From positions 1 through 64,000 of the forward strand of contig NZ_JAUOFB010000006.1 in assembly GCF_030542105.1 (NCBI RefSeq): a stretch of 64,000 nucleotides of DNA, written 5' to 3'. The notes under the pieces were generated by a model that was given only the letters and a program-made list of their open reading frames with translations, was not told the DNA's origin and searched no databases. Below, one piece after another: positions 43,312 to 52,057 of the stretch (position 1 is the first letter of the stretch; every line of letters begins with the position of its first letter). The position numbers and the translations under genes are program-made. This stretch comes from Hymenobacter sp. BT730 (GTDB lineage Bacteria > Bacteroidota > Bacteroidia > Cytophagales > Hymenobacteraceae).

Positions 43312-45051
43312 CTACTGCACTACTGAGGCTACCAGCCTGGTATCAGCCCACCGCCAGGCGGCGTCCAGTTTCTGCTTGGTTTGCTGTGCCTGGGCCGTAT
43401 TTCCAGAGGCCAGATAGGCCTGGTACAAGCCCGACAACGCCCAGCCATTATGAGGCAGATGCCGCAAATCCTGCTGGTACACCGCTATGGCCTCCGGATA
43501 CTTTTTGGCCACCAGCAGCACCGCTCCCAGCTGATGCCGCACGGAAAAAAACCAGTCTGGCGGCTCGTTGTATTTGAGCTGGTCTTCCAGGACTACGGCT
43601 TCACGCAGCACCGTAATGCTTTGCTCGTACTTGCCCTCCTGCTGCAGAATAGCACCCTCCAGCTCCCGTTGGGCAATTTCAGTAATGGCGTGCATCTGGT
43701 TAATCCCGAATAGAATCCCCTTTAGCGCAGCTGTATCCCGGCCCAGAATGCGCAGGCTGGCCAGCTCTTTTCTGGCATTAGTCGGGTTCTTTTTACCCAC
43801 CCAGGCCATGCCCCGCGCATAGTGCCGGATGGCTTGCGGATACACCAGCGTGGTATCGAAATTACGCATGGCCAGCACCTCATCCCAGCGCCCAAACTTC
43901 ACGGCTACGTTATAGGGCGTGGTATAGAAATGCTGCAGCGAGGGCCCCATCATCGGGTCCTTCATCAGGGGCTTGTTGACGTATGCCGCCAGCTTTCTGG
44001 CGCCACGTAACGCCAGCTCCTGGTTGCCTTCCAGGGTAGCAGTGGCTGTTAGAAAGTGGTAGTTGTGCGGGTAATAGCCCAAGGGATAAGCGCCCTGCGC
44101 GTGGCAGGCGGCCGTGTAGCTGCTATCCGCCTGCAGGGCGCGCAGGTTGGCCAGCGTGCCCGCATGGTAGGCGCCGGTACGGATGTAGGTGTGGGAAGGC
44201 ATGTGCAGCAGATGGCCCGCGCCGGGCACCAGCGAAGTCAGCAGCTGCGCACTGTGGTTGGCCGCTTCCGGGTGAGCCGAGGCCTCGGTGGCGTGAATGT
44301 AGAAGTGGTTGGCCCCGGCATGCTGGGGACTTTGCTTGATTACCTGCTCCAGCGTGTTCATGATTTCCGCCGTCCAGGGCTGGGGCTGGCCATTTTTCTG
44401 CCAGATGTCCCATGGATGCAGGTCCATCAGCGCCTCCGCGTACATGGCCCCAATGTCGGGGTCGGTGGGGTATTGCTGAAACACGGATTTGAGGGCCGCC
44501 GCGTAGGCTTTGTCATAAGCGGAGCGGTCCGTAACCGGCGTGGGTGGGTAGCGTTTGGCCAGGGCCGCAATCAGGGCCTGCTCTTTGGGCGTGGCCCGGG
44601 CGGCCAGGCGCTGCGCCGTTTGCACGGCTTTGTAGGCCCGGCTGAAATTATCGGGCTCCATACCGGCATTGTAATTAGGCCCCAGCACGTAGCTGTAACC
44701 CCAGTAGGCCATGGCGCAGGTAGAATCCTGCCGAATGGCCTCGTAAAACGAGCGGGCCGCCTCGGCGTGGTTGAAGCCATACGCCAGCATCATTCCCTGC
44801 TGAAAATAAGCTACTGCCTCTGGCTTTTGGGAGGAGATGGACATGGTGATGCCCGTTAGCCCCGGCAGCTTCGGCGCTTTCTTGCCTGAAGTGTACCAGG
44901 CCGTATCGGCAATGATGGGCGCGGCGCAGCTGGTCACGGTAACAGGCTGCCGCGCGGGCGGTACTGCGCTGCTCGTATTCTGCTGCTTGGTGACACAACC
45001 CGCCAGTGCGGCCAACGCCAGTAGCCAGGGGTTTATTTTTTCCTTCAGCAT
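43312..45051 (-). CDS. TPR-repeat lipoprotein
   Basis: A 579-residue lipoprotein with signal MLKEKINPWLLALAALAG and lipobox cysteine, followed by tetratricopeptide repeats throughout (EAVAYFQQGMMLAYGFNHAE, EAARSFYEAIRQDSTCAMAY, WALSGLYQAYLASGNTAQAQ). Two His-rich phrases (ANHFYIHATEASAHPEAANH, HLLHMPSHTYIRTGAYHAGT) recur in this Bacteroidota subfamily and may bind metal. ATG 45051 places the lipobox at residue 19. It faces outward or into the periplasm and probably scaffolds other proteins. Its upstream gap of 299 bases, AT-rich, contains the divergent promoters. Confidence 0.82.
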   Translation of the reverse strand: MLKEKINPWLLALAALAGCVTKQQNTSSAVPPARQPVTVTSCAAPIIADTAWYTSGKKAPKLPGLTGITMSISSQKPEAVAYFQQGMMLAYGFNHAEAARSFYEAIRQDSTCAMAYWGYSYVLGPNYNAGMEPDNFSRAYKAVQTAQRLAARATPKEQALIAALAKRYPPTPVTDRSAYDKAYAAALKSVFQQYPTDPDIGAMYAEALMDLHPWDIWQKNGQPQPWTAEIMNTLEQVIKQSPQHAGANHFYIHATEASAHPEAANHSAQLLTSLVPGAGHLLHMPSHTYIRTGAYHAGTLANLRALQADSSYTAACHAQGAYPLGYYPHNYHFLTATATLEGNQELALRGARKLAAYVNKPLMKDPMMGPSLQHFYTTPYNVAVKFGRWDEVLAMRNFDTTLVYPQAIRHYARGMAWVGKKNPTNARKELASLRILGRDTAALKGILFGINQMHAITEIAQRELEGAILQQEGKYEQSITVLREAVVLEDQLKYNEPPDWFFSVRHQLGAVLLVAKKYPEAIAVYQQDLRHLPHNGWALSGLYQAYLASGNTAQAQQTKQKLDAAWRWADTRLVASVVQ

Positions 45052-45350
45052 GGCCCTCTTTCCTTTAGATAAAACATGTCTTAGAAGCCCGCCCAACAGC
45101 TATGGCACCTTCCATGGGCTGCACTAGCTTGCTATGCGCCCAAAAGAGCGTTGGCTAGGAGCGGCAACCGGCCAATCATATAATTACATAAAATAATAAC
45201 TATATACAAAAACGCATATAGAGCGAATTTGGCGCTATTTCCTACCGCAACCCCACTTTACGTAGTCCTCCCAAGCCGCCTTTTCGGAATTAATTTGTCT
45301 GTTTATCAGTAAATTATATAGAATTCCATTCACCCTTAACACTTACAGCC

Positions 45351-46142
45351 ATGAACGACCAAACCGCCTTGATTACCGGTGCCTCCAGCGGCATTGGCTT
45401 CGAGCTGGCCCGCTGCTTCGCGCGCGACGATTACCGCGTCGTGCTCGTGGCCCGTCACCTCGATGAGCTGAAAGAAGCTGCCCGCCTGATTCACCAGGAA
45501 TTTGGGGGCATAGACATTGTGCTGCTGCCCTATGATTTGAGCCTCCCCGAAAGCTCTGAGCAGATTTATGCCGAAACCACCCAGCGCGGCCTACGGATTG
45601 ACGCCCTGGTGAACGATGCCGGATTCGGTGAAACCGGCTATTTCACCGATACTGACCTTCAGACCGAACTCAATATCATTCAGGTAAATGCGGCCTCCTT
45701 AGTGCACCTCACCAAGCTTTACCTGCGGGAAATGGTAGCGCGCAACGAAGGCCGGATTATGCAGCTGGGCTCGGTGGCCTCCTTCTCGCCCAGTCCTTGC
45801 CAGGCCGTGTACGCCGCTACCAAGGCCTTTGTGCTCAGCTTCACGGAGGCAGTGCAGCACGAGCTGAAACAGCAGAAATCGGCCGTTACTATGACCCTGC
45901 TCTGCCCTCCCCCCACCGATACCAACTTCTTCCGCACGGCGCACGCCGAGAATACCCGCGCCGCCCACCGCACCGCCGATGCCCGCCAGGTGGCCGAGGA
46001 TGGCTATGATGCCATGATGGATGGCGAGGCCCGTTCCCTGCCCACCTTCACCGCCAAGGCAAACTTCTTCTCCAGCCTGCTCCTGCCCGATTCTGTACTG
46101 GCCACGCTGATGAACTCCCAACTGCACGAGGAACACAAATAA
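45351..46142 (+). CDS. Short-chain dehydrogenase/reductase
   Basis: A classical-size SDR of 263 residues. TGASSGIG is at 9-16; the NNAG motif is altered to N88-D-A-G91; Asn113, Ser141/144, Tyr154 and Lys158 (QAVYAATKAF) complete the tetrad. The C-terminal variable part ends LLPDSVLATLMNSQLHEEHK. The Asn to Asp change lies at a residue that stabilises the central sheet and need not abolish activity. Substrate unknown. The gene stands alone, ending in a perfect palindromic terminator. Confidence 0.88.
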   Translation: MNDQTALITGASSGIGFELARCFARDDYRVVLVARHLDELKEAARLIHQEFGGIDIVLLPYDLSLPESSEQIYAETTQRGLRIDALVNDAGFGETGYFTDTDLQTELNIIQVNAASLVHLTKLYLREMVARNEGRIMQLGSVASFSPSPCQAVYAATKAFVLSFTEAVQHELKQQKSAVTMTLLCPPPTDTNFFRTAHAENTRAAHRTADARQVAEDGYDAMMDGEARSLPTFTAKANFFSSLLLPDSVLATLMNSQLHEEHK

Positions 46143-46154
46143 GGCTTTAACACT

Positions 46155-46198
46155 ACGCCCACGCCTTCCAGCTACTAGTAGCTGGAAGGCGTGGGCGT
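46155..46198. terminator. Perfect 44-bp palindrome, bidirectional terminator
   Basis: 22-bp arms with no loop, centred on CTAG, ACGCCC at each end. It lies between convergent SDR and pirin genes. Confidence 0.8.
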
Positions 46199-46247
46199 TT
46201 TCAAGCTGTAGTGAATCATCTAAAGCCCGGCCTGGAAAGCCTTTTCC

Positions 46248-47162
46248 TTAAGAAAGCGCCTGCGGCGGCGGAGAGCCCGCTGGCCGGGACTTATCCTCGG
46301 GCAGGGGCACAAACTCGGCATTATCGTTTGGGGGCAAAGCAATGCGCCCGGCCTTCCAGTCGGCTTTGGCCTGCTCTATCCGTTCCCGGCGCGAGGACAC
46401 AAAATTCCACCAGATAAACCGCTCCCCTAATGGCTCGCCACCCAGCAGCATGAGTGTGCTGGCTTCGTGGGCCACCAGTACCGGGTCCTGACCAGCGGTA
46501 AACACCAGCAGCTGGCCCGCCGTGTAGCGCTGGCCGCCCACTTCTACGCTGCCCTTGGCCACGTAGGCGCCGCGCTCAGGGTAGCCGCGCGGCAGCCCGA
46601 AGCGGGCACCCGGCTGCAGTACCACGTGCAGATAAAATAGCGGGGAGTGGGTTTTTACGTCGTTTCTCAGCCCAAAAGCGTCGCCGGCAATGAGCCGCAT
46701 CCACACGCCGGGCTCGGTGAAGATGGGCAGCTCCTGCGGCTGGTAGTTGGTGAAGGCCGGTGCCGATTCCTCGGCAGCTTCGGGCAGGGCTACCCAGGTC
46801 TGAATCATTTCCAGGGCGCCGCCGGCCAGCGCGGCCGGGTCCTCAAACCGCTCCGAGTGAGCAATGCCGCTGCCGGCCGTCATCCAGTTTACTTCGCCGG
46901 GCCGAATGATCTGCTCCACGCCCAGACTGTCGCGGTGCGTTACCTGGCCGCCGAACAGGTAGCTCACGGTGCTAAGGCCAATATGCGGGTGCGGAAGCAC
47001 GTCCAGGTTATGCATTTCCGATGGTGTAGCATTTACGGGGCCGGCGTGGTCCATGAAAATAAACGGCCCCAGCATGCGCCGCAGCCGATAAGGGAGAATG
47101 CGCCGCACGTTAAACCCAGCGCTAATGGCCGCCGGCCGGGCATCAATGACAAGGTCGAGCAT
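46248..47162 (-). CDS. Pirin family protein, long form (copy C)
   Basis: A 304-residue pirin of the longer, pirin-proper type. Ligands again fall at H58, H60 (LPHPHIGLSTVSYLF), H102 and E104 (GSGIAHSERF). The start (MLDLVIDARPAAISAGFNVR) and the C-terminal cupin (LFYLHVVLQPGARFGLPRGY, TLMLLGGEPLGERFIWWNFV) match pirins such as E. coli YhaK/human PIR rather than YhhW. It is last in a minus-strand run cupin, DUF72, pirin with short gaps (60 and 33 bases), a likely operon. Confidence 0.9.
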   Translation of the reverse strand: MLDLVIDARPAAISAGFNVRRILPYRLRRMLGPFIFMDHAGPVNATPSEMHNLDVLPHPHIGLSTVSYLFGGQVTHRDSLGVEQIIRPGEVNWMTAGSGIAHSERFEDPAALAGGALEMIQTWVALPEAAEESAPAFTNYQPQELPIFTEPGVWMRLIAGDAFGLRNDVKTHSPLFYLHVVLQPGARFGLPRGYPERGAYVAKGSVEVGGQRYTAGQLLVFTAGQDPVLVAHEASTLMLLGGEPLGERFIWWNFVSSRRERIEQAKADWKAGRIALPPNDNAEFVPLPEDKSRPAGSPPPQALS

Positions 47163-47195
47163 GGGAAGGAAAGAAAAAGTGAAGATGACAACCGG

Positions 47196-47930
47196 CTACT
47201 GCCCTACTAACGCCAGCAGCTGCCGGGCATTGCCAATAGCGGAGGCATCAATATCGTTATTGAAGTAGACATACATTTCCTGCACCGGTACTTCCGCCTC
47301 CTGCACTTCCTGCACCAGTCGGCGCAGGAAGTCTTCTTCGTAGGGCGACTTATACAGCTCGGGCACGCCGTGCAGGCGGTAGTAGCCGGTAGAGGTGGTC
47401 TGCACCACGGCATCGGGCAGCAAGGGGTGGCTTTGTCCGCAGAATATCACGCCCCGGTTGGCCAGGGCCTGATACACCTCCGCCGTCCACCAGCTGGAGT
47501 GCCGGAACTCCAGCACGTTGCGGAAAGCGGGGTCCAGACTGTCGAGGATGCGGTTCAGCCGGTCTTCGGAATAGGCCATGCGCGGGGGCAGCTGAAAGAG
47601 CACGGGGCCCAGCTTGTCGCGCAGCCCTTCCTGCACCGTGGCGTAGAAATCAGTGAGCAGTTGGGTAGTGTTGTTGAACTGCTTATAGTGCGTGATAAGG
47701 CGCGGAGCTTTTACCGAGAACCGGAAGTCAGCGGGGCTGGCCTCGTACCAGGTTTCCAGAAAAGAAAGCTGCGGAAACCGGTAGAAAGTCACGTTCAGCT
47801 CCAGCGTTTGGAAATGCTGGCTGTAGAACTCAAACCACCGGCGCTGGGGCAGCTTATCGGGATAAAACACGCCTTTCCAGTGGCGGTAGTGGTAGCCGGA
47901 ACAGCCAATGTGCCAGGTGAGCATAAGCAA
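47196..47930 (-). CDS. DUF72 (YecE-like) protein, copy 2
   Basis: A 244-residue DUF72 protein very similar in layout to copy 1: HIGCSGYHYRHWKGVFYPDK, LELNVTFYRFPQLSF, SVKAPRLITHYKQFNN, GPVLFQLPPRMAY, EFRHSSWW, VYFNNDIDASAIGNA. The likely start is the first or the third codon (MLMLTWHIG). It lies between a cupin gene (60 bases upstream) and a pirin gene (33 bases downstream), in what looks like an operon. Function unknown. Confidence 0.85.
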   Translation of the reverse strand: MLMLTWHIGCSGYHYRHWKGVFYPDKLPQRRWFEFYSQHFQTLELNVTFYRFPQLSFLETWYEASPADFRFSVKAPRLITHYKQFNNTTQLLTDFYATVQEGLRDKLGPVLFQLPPRMAYSEDRLNRILDSLDPAFRNVLEFRHSSWWTAEVYQALANRGVIFCGQSHPLLPDAVVQTTSTGYYRLHGVPELYKSPYEEDFLRRLVQEVQEAEVPVQEMYVYFNNDIDASAIGNARQLLALVGQ

Positions 47931-47990
47931 GACTGGTTGAAACGAAGCGTGTACGGGCCACCGGACCGTGCGCGTTATCGGGTGCTTTGC

Positions 47991-48365
47991 TTACGACCGT
48001 TTCAGGCCCAGGCGCTCCACCGTTTCGCCCTCAAAATCAAACTGAATGAGAATGGCAGGCTCCGCGCCTACCACCCAGCCATCGTGACCCGGCGCGATGG
48101 CTACTACCTGCGGCGCTACATACTCTTCCACTGCTCCATCGGCGTACTGAACGGCGAGGTGGCCGGCCGCCAGAAAGCCCACGTGCGCGTGCTGGCAAAG
48201 CTCTGTGCCCACCTTCGGCTTGATGTCCTTCGACCACCGGAACCCCACCGGATACACCATCCGTTTCACGCGCGAGTTGCCGGTTTGCACTACATCAACT
48301 TGTACACCGCCAATTTCGTGGCGCGTGGCATTCTTTAAGGGGCCTAACAGGTCAGTGGTATTCAT
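47991..48365 (-). CDS. Cupin domain protein
   Basis: A 124-residue single cupin. Visible: YPVGFRWSKDIKPKVGTELC, then QHAHVGFLAAGHLAVQYADG for the first cupin motif and APGHDGWVVGAEPAIL for the second. Histidines H78 and H80 (QHAHVG) and a later H in PGHDGWV could bind metal; the usual glutamate is not obvious. First gene of the cupin-DUF72-pirin run. Confidence 0.78.
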   Translation of the reverse strand: MNTTDLLGPLKNATRHEIGGVQVDVVQTGNSRVKRMVYPVGFRWSKDIKPKVGTELCQHAHVGFLAAGHLAVQYADGAVEEYVAPQVVAIAPGHDGWVVGAEPAILIQFDFEGETVERLGLKRS

Positions 48366-48516
48366 GGCTATGGGCGGGATGAAGTGTGGTAGTAACAGGA
48401 ATCTAGCAGAATGGAATATAATAGATTAGTTACGTAACCAACTGCGGTTCCGGCACAACGCTGCTCTTGCTTACCCAGGCTGCAGAAGCGTTTAGGTGAC
48501 ATTGCGTAAGAAGTCT

Positions 48517-48524
48517 TAATTTTG
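48517..48524 (+). promoter_or_regulatory. -7 promoter box before the ABC-F gene
   Basis: TAATTTTG matches TAnnTTTG, 112 bases before ATG 48636. No -33 box at the right spacing. Confidence 0.4.
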
Positions 48525-48635
48525 CGGCCATCTCCATAAAACCCTGGTTTATGTAATAGCTGATTTCTTTCAAAAAACGAGTAGCCAACCCATGCGGCGG
48601 ATGGCTATATCCCATTGCTTTTTGCGAAAGAATTC

Positions 48636-50225
48636 ATGCTACTTCTACAAAACCTTGGGTATGCACACCCCAATAAAGATGTGCTGTTCGATGGCCTGAA
48701 TCTGGCCGTCAACCACCACCAGAAAATTGCCCTGATTGGCAATAATGGCGTCGGAAAATCTACCCTGCTGAAAATTATGGCGGGCCTTCTGCCGCCTTCC
48801 AGCGGGCACGTACAGGCCAGTTCCACGCCGTATTATATTCCGCAGCATTTCGGGCAGTTCGACGACCTGACGGTAGCGCAGGCCCTGCACATCGAAGGCA
48901 AAATCATGGCCTTGCAGGAAATCCTGGATGGCCAGGCCACGGACTCTAACCTGGCTGTGCTGGACGATGACTGGACCATTGAGGAACGCAGCCAGGAGGC
49001 CTTACTACAGTGGGGACTGGCGGAGTTGAGCCTCACGCAACGCATGGCCAGCCTCAGCGGCGGGCAGAAAACCAAGGTTTTCCTGGCCGGCATAGCCATT
49101 CACCAACCCGAAATCGTGCTGCTCGACGAGCCCAGCAACCACCTGGATACCGCCGGCCGGCAGCTGCTCTACCACTTCCTACAAACCAGCTCCAGCACGC
49201 TGCTGGTAGTAAGCCACGACCGGAAACTGCTGAACCTGCTCGATTCCGTGTGTGAATTGAGCAAGCGGGGAATTACGCTGTACGGGGGCAATTATGAGTT
49301 CTACGCCGAGCAGAAGCAGGTGGAAAGCAATGCCCTGAGCCAGGATGTGAAGAGCCGGGAAAAAGCCCTGCGCAAAGCCAAAGAGACCGAGCGCGAGGCC
49401 CTGGAACGCAAGCAAAAGCAGGACGCCCGCGGTAAGAAGAATCAGGATAAGGCAGGCCTGCCCACCATTATGCTTGGCATGATGCGCAATAGCGCCGAAA
49501 ACAGTTCTGCCCGCCTCAAGGGCATCCATGCCGAGAAAGTGGGTGCCCTTTCGCAGGAGTTGAGTGAGCTGCGCCAGGAGCTGCCCGATACCGACAAAAT
49601 GAAGCTCGGCTTTGATAACTCTACCCTGCACAAAGGCAAAATATTGCTTACTGCCCAAGAGTTGAACTATGACTACGGCTCCCATTTGCTGTGGCGCGAG
49701 GCTTTAAACTTCCAGATTCAAAGCGGCGAGCGGCTGGCGCTACGCGGCCTGAACGGGTCGGGCAAAACGACCTTAATCAAACTGATGCTGGGTGAGTTGG
49801 AACCGACGCAGGGCACGCTATACCGGGCCGGGAATAAAGCGGTGTTCATTGATCAGGATTACTCCCTCCTCCACGACCAGCTCTCAGTGTATGAGCAGGC
49901 CCAGCAGTTCAATACCTCGGGGCTGCAGGAGCACGAAGTCAAGATTCGCCTGACGCGCTTCCTGTTTACCAGGGCGTATTGGGACAAACCTTGCAGCATC
50001 CTGAGCGGGGGCGAGAAAATGCGGCTCCTGCTGTGCTGCCTCATGATTAGCCACCAGGCCCCCGACCTCATCATCCTGGACGAACCCACCAACAACCTGG
50101 ACATCCAGAACCTGGAAATCCTGACGGCCGCCCTCCACGACTACTACGGCACGCTTATCGTGGTATCGCACGACGAAGTTTTTCTGCAGCAGCTCCACGT
50201 GGAACGAGCAATTCTGTTGGGCTAA
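48636..50225 (+). CDS. ABC-F family ATPase
   Basis: A soluble protein of 529 residues with two ABC ATPase domains and no membrane part, as in ABC-F translation factors and ribosome-protection proteins. Domain 1: Walker A GNNGVGKST, signature LSGGQKTKVFLAG, Walker B IVLLDEPSNHLD. Domain 2: GLNGSGKTT, LSGGEKMRLLLCC, LIILDEPTNNLD. The linker (about 230-310) is a long charged coiled coil (REKALRKAKETEREALERKQ), matching the P-site tRNA interaction motif. It resembles the Uup/YheS or Lsa/Msr types but no close match can be assigned by eye. ATG 48636 gives the family N-terminus. Whether it gives antibiotic tolerance is open. Confidence 0.9.
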   Translation: MLLLQNLGYAHPNKDVLFDGLNLAVNHHQKIALIGNNGVGKSTLLKIMAGLLPPSSGHVQASSTPYYIPQHFGQFDDLTVAQALHIEGKIMALQEILDGQATDSNLAVLDDDWTIEERSQEALLQWGLAELSLTQRMASLSGGQKTKVFLAGIAIHQPEIVLLDEPSNHLDTAGRQLLYHFLQTSSSTLLVVSHDRKLLNLLDSVCELSKRGITLYGGNYEFYAEQKQVESNALSQDVKSREKALRKAKETEREALERKQKQDARGKKNQDKAGLPTIMLGMMRNSAENSSARLKGIHAEKVGALSQELSELRQELPDTDKMKLGFDNSTLHKGKILLTAQELNYDYGSHLLWREALNFQIQSGERLALRGLNGSGKTTLIKLMLGELEPTQGTLYRAGNKAVFIDQDYSLLHDQLSVYEQAQQFNTSGLQEHEVKIRLTRFLFTRAYWDKPCSILSGGEKMRLLLCCLMISHQAPDLIILDEPTNNLDIQNLEILTAALHDYYGTLIVVSHDEVFLQQLHVERAILLG

Positions 50226-50356
50226 ATCCGCAGCACAGCTTGCTAAAGCCCTTTCTACAATTACTTTACCCATACCCCAAACAAAATAACAGGCACTTAC
50301 TTTGAAATACAAAGTTCTTTTAGTTGCTTTATAACTGACACTAAAGACTTACTCTC

Positions 50357-50935
50357 ATGACCCTCAACAAAAGCATTCTGCGCATTGCCCTTGTCACAGC
50401 GTTCCTCTTGCTGATACCCCTGGTGGCCATGCAATTCAACACGGGAGTAACCTGGACCTTGTTCGATTTCGTGGTGGCCGGCACGCTCTTATTTGGTACG
50501 GGCCTCACGTATACCCTGGTGGCGGGGAAATGGAACAACACCACGTATCGAATGGCCGTGGGCGTGGCGGTGCTGGCCGGGCTCCTGCTGGTCTGGGCGC
50601 AGCTGGCGGTGGGGCTGGTCGGGAGCGAGGACAACCCCGTGAACCTGCTGTTTGGTGCGGTGCTTCTCGTTGCCATCATCGGGGCCATAGTGGCGCGCTT
50701 CCGGCCCCGGGGCATGTCTAATGCCATGTTCGCGGCCTCACTCACGTATGTGGTAGCTACCATTATAGCGGTGTTTATCTGGCTGCCCTCACCCGCCACC
50801 GCTGAACCCCAGGTGGGCCTGGTGAATGTGCTCGGGGCCAATATGGTTTTCGCTGCGCTGTGGGCTGTTTCGGGTTGGCTGTTCCGCCGGGCCAGTACCG
50901 CTGGCTCAACTCAGAACGGGCAGTTGGCGTCGTAG
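50357..50935 (+). CDS. Six-helix hypothetical membrane protein
   Basis: A 192-residue protein with about six hydrophobic helices: ILRIALVTAFLLLIPLVAMQ, FDFVVAGTLLFGTGLTYTL, MAVGVAVLAGLLLVWAQLAV, LLFGAVLLVAIIGAIVARF, AASLTYVVATIIAVFIWL, NVLGANMVFAALWAVSGWLF. The loop GLVGSEDNPVN is conserved in uncharacterised membrane proteins of Bacteroidota. No catalytic residue is visible. It follows the ABC-F gene by 131 bases but shows no sign of being its partner, since ABC-F proteins have none. Confidence 0.65.
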   Translation: MTLNKSILRIALVTAFLLLIPLVAMQFNTGVTWTLFDFVVAGTLLFGTGLTYTLVAGKWNNTTYRMAVGVAVLAGLLLVWAQLAVGLVGSEDNPVNLLFGAVLLVAIIGAIVARFRPRGMSNAMFAASLTYVVATIIAVFIWLPSPATAEPQVGLVNVLGANMVFAALWAVSGWLFRRASTAGSTQNGQLAS

Positions 50936-50992
50936 TTCATTAACCATAGAATTGCGTCCTAAATTATTAGCCTACAGAATATTATAACCATC

Positions 50993-51049
50993 CATAAACA
51001 AGAAATGCCCCGCAACCGGAGAGGTTGCGGGGCATTTCTTGTTTATGGA
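50993..51049. terminator. Long hairpin, bidirectional terminator
   Basis: 26-bp perfect arms and a 5-base loop (GGAGA), between convergent genes. Confidence 0.85.
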
Positions 51050-51059
51050 TATAAAGGCT

Positions 51060-51551
51060 TTACTTAGTCTTGCCCGTCTGTAGCTTCTGATAGAACATAG
51101 CGGCAGCAGCCTGCAGCAGAGGCAAATCCGTGGTGCGCTCTTCACAGCGCTGCATATCATAGTGGCAAAGAGTACCGAAAGGCTTACCCGCCTCATCCTG
51201 AATCAGTACGCCACAATACGACACCACAGAAGTATCAATCACGCCTTTCACCCGGTCGTCAACCGCGGAATCGGTGATTTCCAGGGGAGCTTCCTGCCGG
51301 CCAACCAGGGAGCAGTAGGTGGCTTCCATGGGCGTAGCGCCGCCTTTGAGCAACTCAGAATCGTACCGGTCAAACAACAGTTCATTGTGCAGCACGTCGC
51401 CATCAAAGCGGAAGATACCGGTATAGCGGTGCGGCGTTCGACTGTTGAGATACTTCAGTGCCGCGTGAACTCCCTGCCGCTGCACTATCTCTTCCAGAGT
51501 CGATATTTCTTGCTGTTGCGGAGCATCCTGCCCTTTCAAAGAAGTTCTCAT
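51060..51551 (-). CDS. GAF domain protein
   Basis: A 163-residue single-GAF sensor protein. The fold starts at about residue 35 (ALKYLNSRTPHRYTGIFRFD), with the pocket blocks GGATPMEATYCSLVGRQEAP, VIDTSVVSYCGVLIQDEAGK and PFGTLCHYDMQRCEE. Such free GAFs bind small molecules or act as Met-sulfoxide reductases; the cysteines in TYCSL, SYCGV and TLCHYD could form a redox centre as in fRMsr-like proteins, but their spacing differs from the classic enzyme. ATG 51551 follows a weak upstream Met. No kinase is adjacent. Confidence 0.78.
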   Translation of the reverse strand: MRTSLKGQDAPQQQEISTLEEIVQRQGVHAALKYLNSRTPHRYTGIFRFDGDVLHNELLFDRYDSELLKGGATPMEATYCSLVGRQEAPLEITDSAVDDRVKGVIDTSVVSYCGVLIQDEAGKPFGTLCHYDMQRCEERTTDLPLLQAAAAMFYQKLQTGKTK

Positions 51552-52057
51552 GCTATGCAATTTCGGCGTCAGATACTCAGGCCAGCTGGCAAACGTATGT
51601 CTACTCTGCCTAAAGGTAGAACACCTGCCTTTTGTTTAAGCAGGAAAGATTTGTAGTAATCTAAATTGCTCCGCTGGCTGGGTTTCGTTGCAGAGCATTT
51701 GCCTGCCTGACATGCTGAGCTTGTCGAAGCAGCTCCTCTACCGCTTTGCCCTGTACTGGCGCGAGTTTAACGGAGCGTAACTCCTGAAAATTCCTGGCGG
51801 GAGGCTACGCCTTCCGCCGTTCGCACCGCTTGCAGCCGGACTTGGTTCTGCGTAGCCTGCCGCTGCGCGTCAGTACAGTACCACCTCTATCACCTGGCTG
51901 GTCCAATGAGCTACATGCCCGCGCTGGTTAGGGCTCTGCCGCAGTAAGGGCAAGTCATGCCCCGTTCGCAAAACCGCTATAACTTGCCGGCCAGCTGAGC
52001 GGAGCACTACCGCCATAAACGTTTGATAACGGCAATCAGGTAACGAGCACACAGAAT
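51552..52057. repeat. Intergenic region with an imperfect inverted repeat
   Basis: No gene in about 500 bases. From 51751 to about 51882 outer arms CTGTACTGGCGCGAG and CTGCGCGTCAGTACAG and inner arms GAGGCTACGC and GCGTAGCCTGC form a long imperfect hairpin. Within it, 51758-51785 recurs at 57828-57855 (24 of 28 bases) and 51801-51815 recurs exactly at 53059-53073. A GACATGCTGAGCTTGTCGAAG motif (51710) looks like half of a GTCATGC-type element. Confidence 0.6.
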
